Assembly (NCBI GenBank): GCA_022703255.1
Contig: JAKLDZ010000004.1
Span: 1 to 39,120 of the forward strand
DNA length: 39,120 nt
Direction: 5' to 3'
From: Myxococcota bacterium
Lineage (GTDB): Bacteria; Myxococcota_A; Polyangia; Polyangiales; Polyangiaceae
In this document: one piece after another, positions 24,587-33,262 of the stretch
Position numbering within the stretch: position 1 is the first letter of the stretch
Layout: the number at the start of each line of letters is the position of its first letter
Translations under genes and position numbers: made by a program
Notes under the pieces: generated by a model
Told to the model about the DNA's origin: nothing
Seen by the model: only the letters and a program-made list of their open reading frames with translations
Databases searched by the model: none

Positions 24587-25519
24587 CTAGTCGGTGAGCT
24601 CCATCACGCGCTGCTCGAGGCCCCTGCCCTTGGAGACTCCGGAGATCCGGATCTTCTCCGCGAGAAGGCACGACAGCACCTGCCCGATGACGTCCTCGGC
24701 ATCTCCCGCGGAGGGCTCGAAGTGGACCGCCAGGGTGCGCTCACTCTTGGTGTAGTCGGCCCGTGTGATCCCCGGGATCGCGCGAAGCTTGTCCATGGGG
24801 AGCGGCCCGCTGGCAACCACCACGCGGATCTCGCGCGATGCGGCGGTGAGATCGACCATCGACCCGGCGGCCACGATGTGGCCGTGATCGAGAATGGCCG
24901 CAGCGTCGCAAATCTCCTCGAGCTCGTGCAGGTTGTGACTCGAGATCACCAGCGTGCACTTCCCCTTCCGCTTCTTCACAAGCGAGCGGATCTCGAAAGC
25001 GATGCGCGGATCGAGACCGGCCGTGGGCTCGTCGAGCAGCACGACCTCCGGGGTTCCCAGGAAGGCCTGCGCAAGCGCCACGCGCTTCGCCATACCATGC
25101 GAAAGCTTGCCGCACCGACGCGACCACCAGTCCGCGCCGTCGACCTCCTGCAGCGACTGACGCGCACAGCCCTCGGCCTTGGACGGCTCGATCCCCTGGA
25201 GCCTCGCCATGTGCACGAGGAACTCCCCGACCTTCTCGTAGGAGGGGAGGAGCGCGTCCTGGGGCAGCACGGCGAGACGCCCCTTGAGGACGTCGATCGC
25301 GCGCGAATCGTGATCGAGCACCAGCCCGAGGCCGCTGTCGGGGTGGAGATAGCCCGCGATGATCGAGAACGCCGTCGTCTTGCCGGCGCCGTTGGGACCG
25401 ATCAGACCGAAGGCGTGACCGGCCTCGACGTCGAAGGAGACCTCTTCGAGGGCGACGGTGGAGCCGAAGCGTTTGGTGACGGACTGAACGGAGATTGCGA
25501 AGACTGGGGGACGGTCCAT
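24587..25519 (-). CDS. ABC transporter ATP-binding protein
   Basis: The 310-residue subunit couples ATP hydrolysis to export. Motifs: Walker A GPNGAGKTT (41-49), Q-loop LPQDALLPSYEKVGEFL, signature LSHGMAKR (usual LSGGQ, so divergent), Walker B VVLLDEPTAGLD and H-loop SSHNLHEL. The C-terminal 80 residues form the extra domain seen in ABC-2 type (DrrA/CcmA-like) exporters. The ATG overlaps the stop of the permease gene (TGATG), so translation is coupled. The substrate cannot be predicted. Confidence 0.95.
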   Translation of the reverse strand: MDRPPVFAISVQSVTKRFGSTVALEEVSFDVEAGHAFGLIGPNGAGKTTAFSIIAGYLHPDSGLGLVLDHDSRAIDVLKGRLAVLPQDALLPSYEKVGEFLVHMARLQGIEPSKAEGCARQSLQEVDGADWWSRRCGKLSHGMAKRVALAQAFLGTPEVVLLDEPTAGLDPRIAFEIRSLVKKRKGKCTLVISSHNLHELEEICDAAAILDHGHIVAAGSMVDLTAASREIRVVVASGPLPMDKLRAIPGITRADYTKSERTLAVHFEPSAGDAEDVIGQVLSCLLAEKIRISGVSKGRGLEQRVMELTD

Positions 25520-26394
25520 CACACATCGCTCCGGTTGACGAGCCAGCAGGCGGCGGCGGTGCTCGCGGCCCCGAAGGCCAGGAGGATCACGATGCCGCCG
25601 ATCATTTCGGGGGCCCTGGGGGTGACGACCCACAGCTGGTAGAAGCCGGGGAACGCGTATCGCGCGGGGGCGAACTTCGCGATCCACATCGACGAATCGC
25701 GTGCGGCGGCCTCGTGGATCGCCCAGGTGGACAGATCCCCGAGGGCGAGGCCCGCGAAGATGACCAGCCCGACGAACAGCGAGAGGATCGGTCGTCGAGT
25801 CAGCGAGCTGGCGAGGACGGTGAGACCGGACCAGGCGGCAGCGTACACGACGGTCAGGAGCCAGAGGCGACCGCCCCAGTTGAGCACGACGGCTAGGGAG
25901 TCATCGCCGCGCAGGACGGTGACGCTCCAGACGAAGAGGTTGAGGGCGAGCAGGAGCAGGGAGACGATGGTCCAGACGGCGAGGGACTTGCCGACGACGA
26001 GGGACCAGCGTCGGGCGCGGACGCAGTCGTATCGGATGGTGCGGTGCTGCAGGTCGGCGCAGACCTGCTCGAAGCCGATGAGCAGGGTGAGGAAGGGGAT
26101 GAGCCACCAGAGGGCCTTGAAGAGGCCGACGAAAAAGAACGGAGCATCGGCCAGGTACTTGCCGACGCCGAGGTCGCCGTAGACGTTTGCCCAGACTTTC
26201 TCGCGTTGAGCGCGGATGGCCTCGACAGGGATCGACTCGCCTTGGAGAGCGAACTCGGAGATGGCGGCGTAGATGACGCTGGCCGCCCCCCCTCCGAGCA
26301 GAAAGAGAACCGCCATGGCGATCCCCTTCGCGCTCCGCAGGTTCCTGCGAAGCTCGCGGATCCACGTCCACTTGATCTCCGAAAGCGCGCTCAT
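25519..26394 (-). CDS. ABC-2 type transporter permease
   Basis: The 291-residue membrane protein has a short N-terminal cytoplasmic helix, then six hydrophobic segments (GIAMAVLFLLGG, ALWWLIPFLTLLIGFE, SLAVWTIVSLLLLALNLFVW, LLTVVYAAAWSGLTVLASSL, ILSLFVGLVIFAGLALG and the C-terminal GGIVILLAFGAASTAAACWL). The motif FEQVCADLQHRTIRYDCVRARRW is typical of the ABC-2 family (gate helix to coupling helix). A 60-residue loop between TM1 and TM2 faces the periplasm. It is the first gene of the operon with the ATPase. Upstream lies a divergent region with a pair of GGAnCGAATT direct repeats. Confidence 0.9.
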   Translation of the reverse strand: MSALSEIKWTWIRELRRNLRSAKGIAMAVLFLLGGGAASVIYAAISEFALQGESIPVEAIRAQREKVWANVYGDLGVGKYLADAPFFFVGLFKALWWLIPFLTLLIGFEQVCADLQHRTIRYDCVRARRWSLVVGKSLAVWTIVSLLLLALNLFVWSVTVLRGDDSLAVVLNWGGRLWLLTVVYAAAWSGLTVLASSLTRRPILSLFVGLVIFAGLALGDLSTWAIHEAAARDSSMWIAKFAPARYAFPGFYQLWVVTPRAPEMIGGIVILLAFGAASTAAACWLVNRSDV

Positions 26395-26428
26395 GAGGCG
26401 CGTAGTTCAGCACATGCCGTGGACGACC

Positions 26429-26485
26429 GGAACGAATTTTCTCGTGCTTCGAGACTGGACGCCGCGGAATCGGATCGAATTCTCG
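26429..26485. promoter_or_regulatory. Pair of GGAnCGAATT direct repeats in a divergent intergenic region
   Basis: GGAACGAATTTTCTCG (26429-26444) and GGATCGAATTCTCG (26472-26485) are near-identical and 43 bp (about four helical turns) apart. They form the most AT-rich patch of the gap between the ABC operon and the pseudo-receiver gene. They may be binding sites of one regulator; no promoter hexamers could be fixed. Confidence 0.3.
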
Positions 26486-26568
26486 CTGCACGGCGACGCC
26501 GGGGGGCTGGTCATCCCGAATCGCTGATGCAGATCGGGAGGAGAGCCCAATCCAGCCGGAGGAGCAGC

Positions 26569-27009
26569 ATGAACGAGCACCAGCATGGGAGCTCCGGGGT
26601 CGTACCGGCTCATCGCGTGATCGTGGTGGAGGACGACGACCTCGAGCGGGAGCACGTGGAGCAGCTCGTGAGGAGCGCGGGATTCGAGGTGCTCGGGATC
26701 GACGGCGCGTGTCTGGAGGCGGACAGCCTGGGTCGCGAGCTGGAGGCGAGCTCGGCGGTGCTGATCAACATGTCGCCCGCGAACGACTCCGGGTTGGCTC
26801 GGGTGGAACGGCTTCGCGACCTGCACCACGCGATCCGCATCGTGGCGTACGGATTCGATGCGAAGATGTCGCTGCGTGGAATCCTCGCGGTGGTCCCGCA
26901 GCCGTTGGAGCTCCGCGCGATCTCCATTGCGCTGCACATGGTGACCGGCATGAGGGAGAGACCGCGTCCCACGGTGTCGCTGCGCCACAACGCCGTGCGC
27001 GCAGCGTGA
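26569..27009 (+). CDS. Pseudo-receiver protein (degenerate response regulator)
   Basis: The 146-residue protein has the outline of a CheY-like receiver: VIVVEDDDLEREHVEQLVRSAGF at the start, AVLINMSPANDSGL in the middle, RIVAYGFDAK and VVPQPLELRAIS at the end. The acidic cluster (residues 21-24) remains, but the phospho-acceptor Asp is Asn67, the switch Thr/Ser is Ala93 and the conserved Lys is Gln111. It therefore cannot be phosphorylated in the usual way. There is no output domain. A GGAGGAGC ribosome site precedes the ATG at 26569; the frame is open upstream, but there it is antisense to the ABC permease. It ends 9 bases before the convergent folD. Confidence 0.8.
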   Translation: MNEHQHGSSGVVPAHRVIVVEDDDLEREHVEQLVRSAGFEVLGIDGACLEADSLGRELEASSAVLINMSPANDSGLARVERLRDLHHAIRIVAYGFDAKMSLRGILAVVPQPLELRAISIALHMVTGMRERPRPTVSLRHNAVRAA

Positions 27010-27018
27010 GGGCGCTCG

Positions 27019-27873
27019 TCAGGCGAGCCGACGCTCGCCCGCCACGACGGTGTTCGAAAGCAGGAACGCGATCGTCAACGGTCCCACGCCCCCGGGGACC
27101 GGCGTGATGATCCGCGCCCGCTCCTTCGCCGCTTCGAAGTCCACATCGCCCACCAGCTTGCCGTCCTCGGTGCGATTCGTCCCGACGTCGATCACCACCG
27201 CCCCGGGCTTGACCCAGTCCCCTTGGATCAGCCTCGCCTTGCCCACGGCTGCGATGACCACGTCGGCCGAGTGACAGAGCCCCGGGAGATCGTGCGTTCG
27301 CGAGTGGGCGATCGTGACGGTTGCATGGCGCTCGAGCAGCAGCTGGGCGACCGGCTTGCCCACGAGGATGCTGCGTCCCACGACGACGGCGTGCAGGCCG
27401 CGGAGCTCGACCCCTGCCTCGTCGAGCAGACGCATGCACCCTTGCGGCGTGCACGGCACGAGCGCCGGACGCCCCGACGCGAGCAGCCCCGCGTTCCAGG
27501 GGTGCAGCCCGTCGACGTCCTTGGCCGGAGCGATCCGATCGAGGACGGCCTTCTCGTCCATCCCCTTTGGCAAGGGCATCTGCAGCAGGATCCCATCGAC
27601 CTGCGGGTCGGCCGAGAGGCGATCGACGAGCGCGAGGACTTCGGCCTGGGACGCCTCGGCGGCGAGCCGATGGGTCACGCTGTCGATGCCGACGTCGCGG
27701 GCGGCGCGCTCCTTGTTGCGGACGTAGACGTGGGAGGCGGGGTCATCGCCGACGAGCACCACGTGCAGCCCCGGGACGCGTCCGAAACGCTCACGGAACC
27801 GCAGTACGCGCTCCGCGACCTCTGCGCGAACGCGAGCCCCCACAGCCTTGCCGTCGAGAATGATCGCCGTCAT
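27019..27873 (-). CDS. folD: Methylenetetrahydrofolate dehydrogenase/cyclohydrolase
   Basis: This bifunctional cytosolic enzyme interconverts methylene-, methenyl- and 10-formyl-tetrahydrofolate using NADP. The 284-residue protein has the catalytic Tyr50 and Lys54 in [15 protein letters not shown], the segment [19 protein letters not shown], the Rossmann motif [17 protein letters not shown], and the C-terminal [17 protein letters not shown]. Length and order match the family exactly. It is probably monocistronic, with the pseudo-receiver gene converging on it. Confidence 0.97.
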   Translation of the reverse strand: MTAIILDGKAVGARVRAEVAERVLRFRERFGRVPGLHVVLVGDDPASHVYVRNKERAARDVGIDSVTHRLAAEASQAEVLALVDRLSADPQVDGILLQMPLPKGMDEKAVLDRIAPAKDVDGLHPWNAGLLASGRPALVPCTPQGCMRLLDEAGVELRGLHAVVVGRSILVGKPVAQLLLERHATVTIAHSRTHDLPGLCHSADVVIAAVGKARLIQGDWVKPGAVVIDVGTNRTEDGKLVGDVDFEAAKERARIITPVPGGVGPLTIAFLLSNTVVAGERRLA

Positions 27874-27911
27874 GCCCCCCGCGTAGCACCGGGATCGCGG
27901 GAACGGAACGG

Positions 27912-28778
27912 TCAGCTCGAAGGGACGGTCACCACGGCGATCGTGGCCTGGCCGATCACCCAGGTGATGCTCGGGGACAGGTGGGAGACCGCGCCGCGCT
28001 CGTAGGAGAACGATCCGATCCCGCCAGTGACATTCGCGAAGATCGCGATCCCCGCAGGCCCGGTTCGCGTCGTCCCGTCATCGGACTGGTACGCCCCCGG
28101 CCCCACGTCGTACAGGATGCCGTCGAGGGCAAAGGGCTTGTCGGTCACCCTCACCCCCGAGATGCGCGCGCCCAGCTCATTGACGAAGACCGCAACGATC
28201 TGCGCGGCGGACTCCTTGAGGATGGGGGCGAGGGGCGTGGAGGTGTAGAGGGCGCCGAGTTGGACGCGATCGACGACGGGAACGAGCAGGACGGGATCGC
28301 TCTCGCGCACGGTGAGCAGCGAGTGGGTCGTATACAGGTCCGGCAGCGTGGTCGGACGAACCTGGAACCATGCGGTGCCGGTGAGCACGTCTTCCACGAC
28401 GACGCTGGCGCCGGCATCACCGCCGATGGAAACGTCCTTCTGACCGTTGACGGTGGGGACGCTCAGGACGGCAGCGGTCTTGAGCTCGACGGCCGTGTCG
28501 CTGGAGAAAGCGGAGTCGAGGACGCCGACGGTGATGGAGAGCGTGGTGGTTGTCGGCGGCTCGGCGTCCGCGTCGGCACCGGCGTCGGCGACGGCATCGG
28601 CGCCGCTGTCCTTGGGGGGCTGCACGCTCGTGTTCGCGCCGGTTGCGCAGCTCGGCCCGCCGTCCTCGCAGCCGATGGAGTCGATCGGCGCTGCCTTGTG
28701 GTCGTCCGAGGAGCAGGCGATCAGAGCGGCCGCGGAAGCGAGCGACGCGCACAGGAGTCGGCGCAAGGGAGAGCGCAT
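27912..28778 (-). CDS. Lipoprotein with Asp/Ala linker, function unknown
   Basis: The 288-residue product begins [12 protein letters not shown] and has a lipobox LIAC (Cys about 22). After it come [11 protein letters not shown] and an Asp/Ala-rich linker ([19 protein letters not shown]), then a beta-rich body with few cysteines. The segment [36 protein letters not shown] recalls Ig-like or carboxypeptidase-regulatory-like domains, but I cannot assign a family. The frame is open upstream, but only the ATG at 28778 gives a signal peptide. It lies 61 bases after lgt, on the same strand, so the lipoprotein-processing genes and a substrate may be cotranscribed. Confidence 0.82.
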   Translation of the reverse strand: MRSPLRRLLCASLASAAALIACSSDDHKAAPIDSIGCEDGGPSCATGANTSVQPPKDSGADAVADAGADADAEPPTTTTLSITVGVLDSAFSSDTAVELKTAAVLSVPTVNGQKDVSIGGDAGASVVVEDVLTGTAWFQVRPTTLPDLYTTHSLLTVRESDPVLLVPVVDRVQLGALYTSTPLAPILKESAAQIVAVFVNELGARISGVRVTDKPFALDGILYDVGPGAYQSDDGTTRTGPAGIAIFANVTGGIGSFSYERGAVSHLSPSITWVIGQATIAVVTVPSS

Positions 28779-28839
28779 GGAAGAAACGTACAACGGGGAG
28801 CGAGGCAGGGCCAACCGCCTCGCGATCGGGGGCGACGGC

Positions 28840-29820
28840 TCAGGGAGCGGTCGAGGACGCGGGACGGGGGCGAGGAGACAAGCGCTTGTGGAGGAACAGG
28901 GCGAAGGCGATGAGCACGACGCCGATCCACTGGGAGGTGGACACGTTCCAGATGCCGCCGCGGTCATCGGCGCGCCAGAACTCGAGCACGAAGCGCGCGA
29001 TGGCGTACAGGACGACGAAGGCGACGAAGACGTGGCCGTCGTAGCGCTTGCGGCCGTGGAGCCAGAGCAGGCAGAAGGCGGCGATGCCGAAGCTGAGGGC
29101 GGATTCGGCGACCTGGATGGGGAGCACGGGCAGGGAGGACTGGTGGACGGCGCCGAGCAGGTGCTGCTTGAACTGGGACTCGCTGGCCGGGCTGTTGGGA
29201 GGGAAGCTCAACCCGAGGGGGCCATCGTTTCGGGTGCCGAAACAACACCCTGCGAGCAGACAGCCCATGCGCCCGAAGCCGAGCCCCATCGGGATCGCGA
29301 AGCCTGCCATGTCGGCGGCCTTCCAGAAGGGGAAGCGATCCCGCTTGAGCAGGAACCACGCACCGATCGAGGCGCCGATGAAGCCGCCGTAGTAGGTGAG
29401 CCCGCCCGCCCAGAACTCCGCCCAGGCAAGGCAGTTGCGCTGCGCCGGGTGGCAGACCTTGCGCGCTTCGTCCCACACGGCGCGGGGGCCGCTGCTCGAG
29501 CACCCGAAGTCGAGCCACGAGCTGTCGACGGGCTTGAGGCACGCTTCCTTGGTGATGTGCCAGTCCACCAGGGAGGGGTCGGTGCACACGTGGACGTAGT
29601 CCCAGAAGTAGCCGTCGAACAGGACGTGGGCGATGCGAGCGCCGGCGACGCCGGCGATGAGCATGGCGAGGCCGAGGTCGACAATCACGTCCGGGTTGCG
29701 ACCGATCCGTCGTGCCCAGAGCACGCCGAGGGCGGTGGCGAAGAGGAAGCCCGTGATCAGCAGGACGAAGTAGCTCGGGAACGCGATCTCGCCGAAGAGT
29801 CTGTAGAGCTGCGGGCGCAT
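28840..29820 (-). CDS. lgt: Prolipoprotein diacylglyceryl transferase
   Basis: Lgt moves diacylglycerol from phosphatidylglycerol to the lipobox Cys of prolipoproteins, the first step of lipoprotein maturation. The 326-residue membrane protein shows IAFPSYFVLL at the start, AGGLTYYGGFIGA (the HGG/YGG motif), GFGRMGCLLAGCCFG (usual GRxGN; here the N is Cys), PLGLSF, PIQVAES and RFVLEFWR with the conserved C-terminal Arg. An inserted loop at about residues 78-130 carries four cysteines (79, 94, 107, 123) plus C130, which may form disulfides in the periplasm. It is the gene after lspA with a 33-base gap. Confidence 0.9.
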   Translation of the reverse strand: MRPQLYRLFGEIAFPSYFVLLITGFLFATALGVLWARRIGRNPDVIVDLGLAMLIAGVAGARIAHVLFDGYFWDYVHVCTDPSLVDWHITKEACLKPVDSSWLDFGCSSSGPRAVWDEARKVCHPAQRNCLAWAEFWAGGLTYYGGFIGASIGAWFLLKRDRFPFWKAADMAGFAIPMGLGFGRMGCLLAGCCFGTRNDGPLGLSFPPNSPASESQFKQHLLGAVHQSSLPVLPIQVAESALSFGIAAFCLLWLHGRKRYDGHVFVAFVVLYAIARFVLEFWRADDRGGIWNVSTSQWIGVVLIAFALFLHKRLSPRPRPASSTAP

Positions 29821-29853
29821 GCGTTCGGCGGCGCTCCTGGGTGCCAGAGGGAA

Positions 29854-30612
29854 TCAGGCCGCGGAGTTCGGCGGCGGCTGGGGCGGAGATTCTGCGAGGG
29901 GAGGCGTGGGGACGGCCTCCTCGGCAGCGGCGACCGGGGCCTGGGCATCGTCCCTGGCGATACGCCGGCTGGTGAACATGTCGATGGCCATGAGGCCGAC
30001 GCCGATGCAGATGGCGATGTCGGCGACGTTGTAGGTGGGCCAGTGATCGGTGACGACGTGGGAGTGCCAGATCTTGGCGATGACCTCGTTGAGGGCTTTG
30101 ACCCACGCCCCTCGCATGTCGATGAAGTCGACGACCCACGAGTAGCGGATGCGGTCCACGAGGTTGCCCAGGGCACCGCCGAGCACCAGGGGCAGCCCCC
30201 ACTTGAGGGCGTGCTGGCGCGGGTGGACCCGTCGGTACAGCGAGACGATGAACACGATCGCGAGGGCGGAGATCAGCAGGAAGAAAGGCCTGCGAACGTG
30301 TTCGTCCGCGGACTGCAGAAGGCCCCAGGCCCCGCCGCGGTTGCGCGCGAGCACGAAGCTGAACCACGAGGTGACGTCCTTGGCGGTGCCGTAGGTGTCG
30401 CCGTTGGGCAGGGTCTTCTCGAGCGCGCGCAGTGCCCAGGCCTTGGTGATCAAGTCGGCAGCGAGCGACACGCCTGCGACGGCGATCAGCAGCACGTACG
30501 ACGGCCGCTTGGGATGCGGCGGGGTCGTGGGGAGGGCCGGCGTCTCTGCCGCAGGGGCGGGGGGATCCGCTGCCTTGTCGGCGGGGAGGTCCGGCTTGAC
30601 GTCGTCGGTCAT
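29854..30612 (-). CDS. lspA: Lipoprotein signal peptidase (signal peptidase II)
   Basis: This aspartyl protease cleaves the signal peptide from diacylglyceryl-prolipoproteins. The 252-residue protein exceeds the usual 160 or so. It has a Pro/Ala-rich N-terminal extension of about 37 residues and a Pro-rich C-terminal tail of about 35. The core shows DLITKAWA, LARNRGGAWGLLQ (usual NxGAAFG), GGALGNLVDRIRYSWVVDFID with catalytic Asp153, and WPTYNVADIAI with Asp198. About 25 residues are inserted between VDFID and WPTYN. AGGAGA lies before the ATG at 30612; the open frame upstream is antisense to the helicase gene. lgt follows. Confidence 0.93.
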   Translation of the reverse strand: MTDDVKPDLPADKAADPPAPAAETPALPTTPPHPKRPSYVLLIAVAGVSLAADLITKAWALRALEKTLPNGDTYGTAKDVTSWFSFVLARNRGGAWGLLQSADEHVRRPFFLLISALAIVFIVSLYRRVHPRQHALKWGLPLVLGGALGNLVDRIRYSWVVDFIDMRGAWVKALNEVIAKIWHSHVVTDHWPTYNVADIAICIGVGLMAIDMFTSRRIARDDAQAPVAAAEEAVPTPPLAESPPQPPPNSAA

Positions 30613-30727
30613 GGGGAAGTCGATTCTCCTGGAAGGCAGTCGGCGTGGTTTACGACAGTCTGGCCGGTAGCGCCACAAACGGTGAACAGGGGATGCGCGT
30701 CGGGCTCGCCACCCAACGGAACGGATG

Positions 30728-30733
30728 TATAGT
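30728..30733 (+). promoter_or_regulatory. TATAGT -10 element of a probably leaderless mrfA transcript
   Basis: TATAGT matches the -10 consensus at five of six positions and ends eight bases before the ATG at 30742, so the transcript would begin about at the start codon. No recognisable -35 lies at 17 or 18 bases, and no Shine-Dalgarno sequence is present. Confidence 0.45.
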
Positions 30734-30741
30734 ACGGCGCG

Positions 30742-33156
30742 ATGGTCGACGCACCCTGGAAACGCCGCACCGGCCTCGAGGCCGTGATCGAAGACTGGCT
30801 CGAGTCGCGGGCCGTACGCCCGTGTCTGGCCGCGGATCGGATGTTCGAGGCGACCGACGGGGTGTACGCGGACGTGCCGCGACGTCTCGCGCCGGAGCTT
30901 CGGGAAGCCCTGCACCGTCGGGGGATCGACACGCTGTACAGCCATCAGGCGCGGGCGTGGGCGCTGGCGCGTGGGGAAGCCGATCCGGAGGGGGGGCACG
31001 ACGGGGGAGCGAAGGTGGTGGTGGTGGCGACGCCGACGGCGAGCGGCAAGAGCCTGTGCTTCCACCTGCCGGTGCTGCAGGCGATCCTGGACGATCCTGA
31101 GGCGAGAGCGATCTACGTGTACCCGACCAAGGCGCTGTCGCGCGACCAGGAGGCGGGGCTGCACGCGCTGGTGGCGGAAGCCGGGATCGAGATTCCGGCG
31201 GTGGTTTACGACGGCGACACGCCGGGAGACGCGCGACGTGCGGCGCGCGAGAAGTCGCCGATCGTGCTGACCAACCCCGACATGCTGCACGCGGGGATCC
31301 TGCCGCATCATGCGAGCTGGTCGCGCACCTTCGAGGCGTTGCGCTACGTGGTCATCGACGAGCTGCACACCTACCGCGGCGTCTTCGGATCGCACATGGC
31401 GCATGTCGTCGCGCGGCTGCGTCGCATCGCGCAGTTCCACGGCTCCGATCCGGTCTTCCTGTGCGCCACGGCGACGATCGGCAACCCCCGCGAGCACGCT
31501 GCTCGTCTCATGGGCGTGGAGCCTTCGGAGGTGGCGCTGATCGACGAGTCCGGCGCGCCGCGTGGCCGGCGACGGTTCTTCTTCTACAACCCGCCCGTCG
31601 TCAACGCCGAGCTCGGCATCCGCGCCAGCTACCTGAAGTCGGCCGTGCGTCTCACCTCCGATCTGGTCCGCGCACGCGTCCCCACGATCGTGTTCGGCCA
31701 GTCGCGCAACTCCGTCGAGATCATGCTCAAGTACCTGCGCGACAACCTCGGCGACGAGGTCCCCGAAGGCGCTCTCATGGCCTACCGCGGCGGCTACCTC
31801 CCCGAGCAGCGAAGGGCGATCGAGCGCGGGCTTCGCGAGGGCGAGATTCTCGGCGTGGTGGCCACCAACGCCCTGGAGCTCGGCATCGACATCGGCGATC
31901 TGCAGGCCGTCGTGTGCGCGGGCTACCCGGGCTCGATCGCGGCGATGTGGCAACGCTTCGGCAGGGCGGGGCGACGCGGCGAGCTTTCCGCAGCGATTCT
32001 GGTCGGCCGCAGCGCCCCCATGGATCAGTACCTGGCCCGCGACCCCGGCTTCCTGCTCGGCTCCGGCGCCGAGGAGGCACGCATCGACCCGGGCAACGTC
32101 GAGGTTCTGGTCCAACACCTCAAGTGCGCCGCCTTCGAGCTCCCCTTCGTTTGCAGTGCGGACACCGCCACGGGGCAGGACGCCGATCGCTACGCCACGC
32201 TCGACGAGGGCAACACGCGCGAAGCCCTCGGCTTCCTCGCCCAGCATGGCGTTGTGCACGAAGCCGATGGCCGGTTCCACTGGGCCGCCGATGCCTATCC
32301 CGCCAACCACGTCTCACTTCGCTCCATCGGCTGGGACAACTTCGTGATCGTCGATGTCGCCCACGGACGCGCCATCGCCGAGCTCGACTGGCGAGCGACC
32401 CACACGATGCTGCACGAGCAGGCGATCTACCAGCACGACGGCGAGCAGTACCAGGTCGAGCGTCTCGACTTCGAGAACCACAAGGCGTTCGTGCGCAAGG
32501 TCGAGCCCGACTACTACACCGACGCCCTCACCTACCGCCGCGTCTCCGTGATCGAGCAGGAAGCCTCCCGAGGCGTCGGACGCTGCCAGGCCTCCTGGGG
32601 CGAAGTCAGCGTCGTGGAGAAGGTCGTCGGCTACAAGAAGATCAAGTTCCACACCCATGAGAACGTCGGCTACGGCGACGTCCACCTGCCCGACATGCAG
32701 ATGCACACGACGTCGATGTGGCTCACGGTGCCCGAGGCGACCTACGCCGGCGCGGGGATCGGGAGAGCGGCTGCCATCGACGCCCTGCGTGGCATTGGCA
32801 AGGCCCTCGAGATGGTCTCCTCCATGGCGTTGATGTGCGAGGGCTCGGACATCGGGCAAACCCTCGGCGACAAGAGCACCGAAGGCGACATGCCTGGACG
32901 GGACTTCGGCCAGGGCCCGCGGCCGGGGTTCGACCCCACGATCTTCCTGTTCGATCACATCCCGGGTGGAGTGGGGATCGCGGAGCGCATCTACGAGCGG
33001 ATCGAGGAGCTGCTGGGGCGCACGCAGGTGATGATCGCGCAGTGCTCGTGCGAGGACGGGTGTCCGGCATGCGTGGGACCGGCGGAGGAGAGCGGGGGCA
33101 GGCGCCGCGCGATCGCCCTGCAGCTCCTGTCGATCATGCGGGAGCGGGCGGCATAG
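30742..33156 (+). CDS. mrfA: MrfA/YprA-type superfamily 2 helicase with C-terminal four-Cys site
   Basis: The 804-residue ATP-dependent helicase has LYSHQARAW (Q-motif region), Walker A ATPTASGKS, YPTKALSRDQ, TNPDMLH, the DELH box in VVIDELHTYRG, CATATIGN (motif III), TIVFGQSR, VVATNALELGIDIGDL and QRFGRAGRRG (motif VI). The C-terminal half contains a MZB/DUF1998-type region ending in CSCEDGCPAC (Cys 768, 770, 774, 777), which binds metal in MrfA. Bacillus MrfA, with the exonuclease MrfB, repairs mitomycin C damage. No MrfB-like exonuclease gene is adjacent here. Within the gene, third codon positions shift from mostly G to mostly C near 31.4 kb and back near 32.7 kb. Confidence 0.9.
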   Translation: MVDAPWKRRTGLEAVIEDWLESRAVRPCLAADRMFEATDGVYADVPRRLAPELREALHRRGIDTLYSHQARAWALARGEADPEGGHDGGAKVVVVATPTASGKSLCFHLPVLQAILDDPEARAIYVYPTKALSRDQEAGLHALVAEAGIEIPAVVYDGDTPGDARRAAREKSPIVLTNPDMLHAGILPHHASWSRTFEALRYVVIDELHTYRGVFGSHMAHVVARLRRIAQFHGSDPVFLCATATIGNPREHAARLMGVEPSEVALIDESGAPRGRRRFFFYNPPVVNAELGIRASYLKSAVRLTSDLVRARVPTIVFGQSRNSVEIMLKYLRDNLGDEVPEGALMAYRGGYLPEQRRAIERGLREGEILGVVATNALELGIDIGDLQAVVCAGYPGSIAAMWQRFGRAGRRGELSAAILVGRSAPMDQYLARDPGFLLGSGAEEARIDPGNVEVLVQHLKCAAFELPFVCSADTATGQDADRYATLDEGNTREALGFLAQHGVVHEADGRFHWAADAYPANHVSLRSIGWDNFVIVDVAHGRAIAELDWRATHTMLHEQAIYQHDGEQYQVERLDFENHKAFVRKVEPDYYTDALTYRRVSVIEQEASRGVGRCQASWGEVSVVEKVVGYKKIKFHTHENVGYGDVHLPDMQMHTTSMWLTVPEATYAGAGIGRAAAIDALRGIGKALEMVSSMALMCEGSDIGQTLGDKSTEGDMPGRDFGQGPRPGFDPTIFLFDHIPGGVGIAERIYERIEELLGRTQVMIAQCSCEDGCPACVGPAEESGGRRRAIALQLLSIMRERAA

Positions 33157-33262
33157 GGGAGCCGCAGGACCGGAGAGGTTTCGGACGCCCGGGTCGGGGA
33201 AGAATCGACACGTGGCGCACGACGAGCACGCAACCGTTGCGACGGCTGGCCGATGAGGGGGC

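Noticed and set aside
28447-30732. A 761-codon open frame on the plus strand
   Set aside because: It is antisense to lspA, lgt and a lipoprotein gene, all of which have clear family motifs; its own composition is Gly/Asp/Glu/Arg-rich without domains.
30718-30733. Possible LexA-type box (GAACGGATGTAT) at the mrfA promoter
   Set aside because: Only the left half-site GAAC fits; the right half differs from the consensus and recN has no matching box.
33230-33240. Palindrome GCAACCGTTGC before the GH73-like gene
   Set aside because: Only 11 bases long; such short palindromes are expected by chance in a window of this size.
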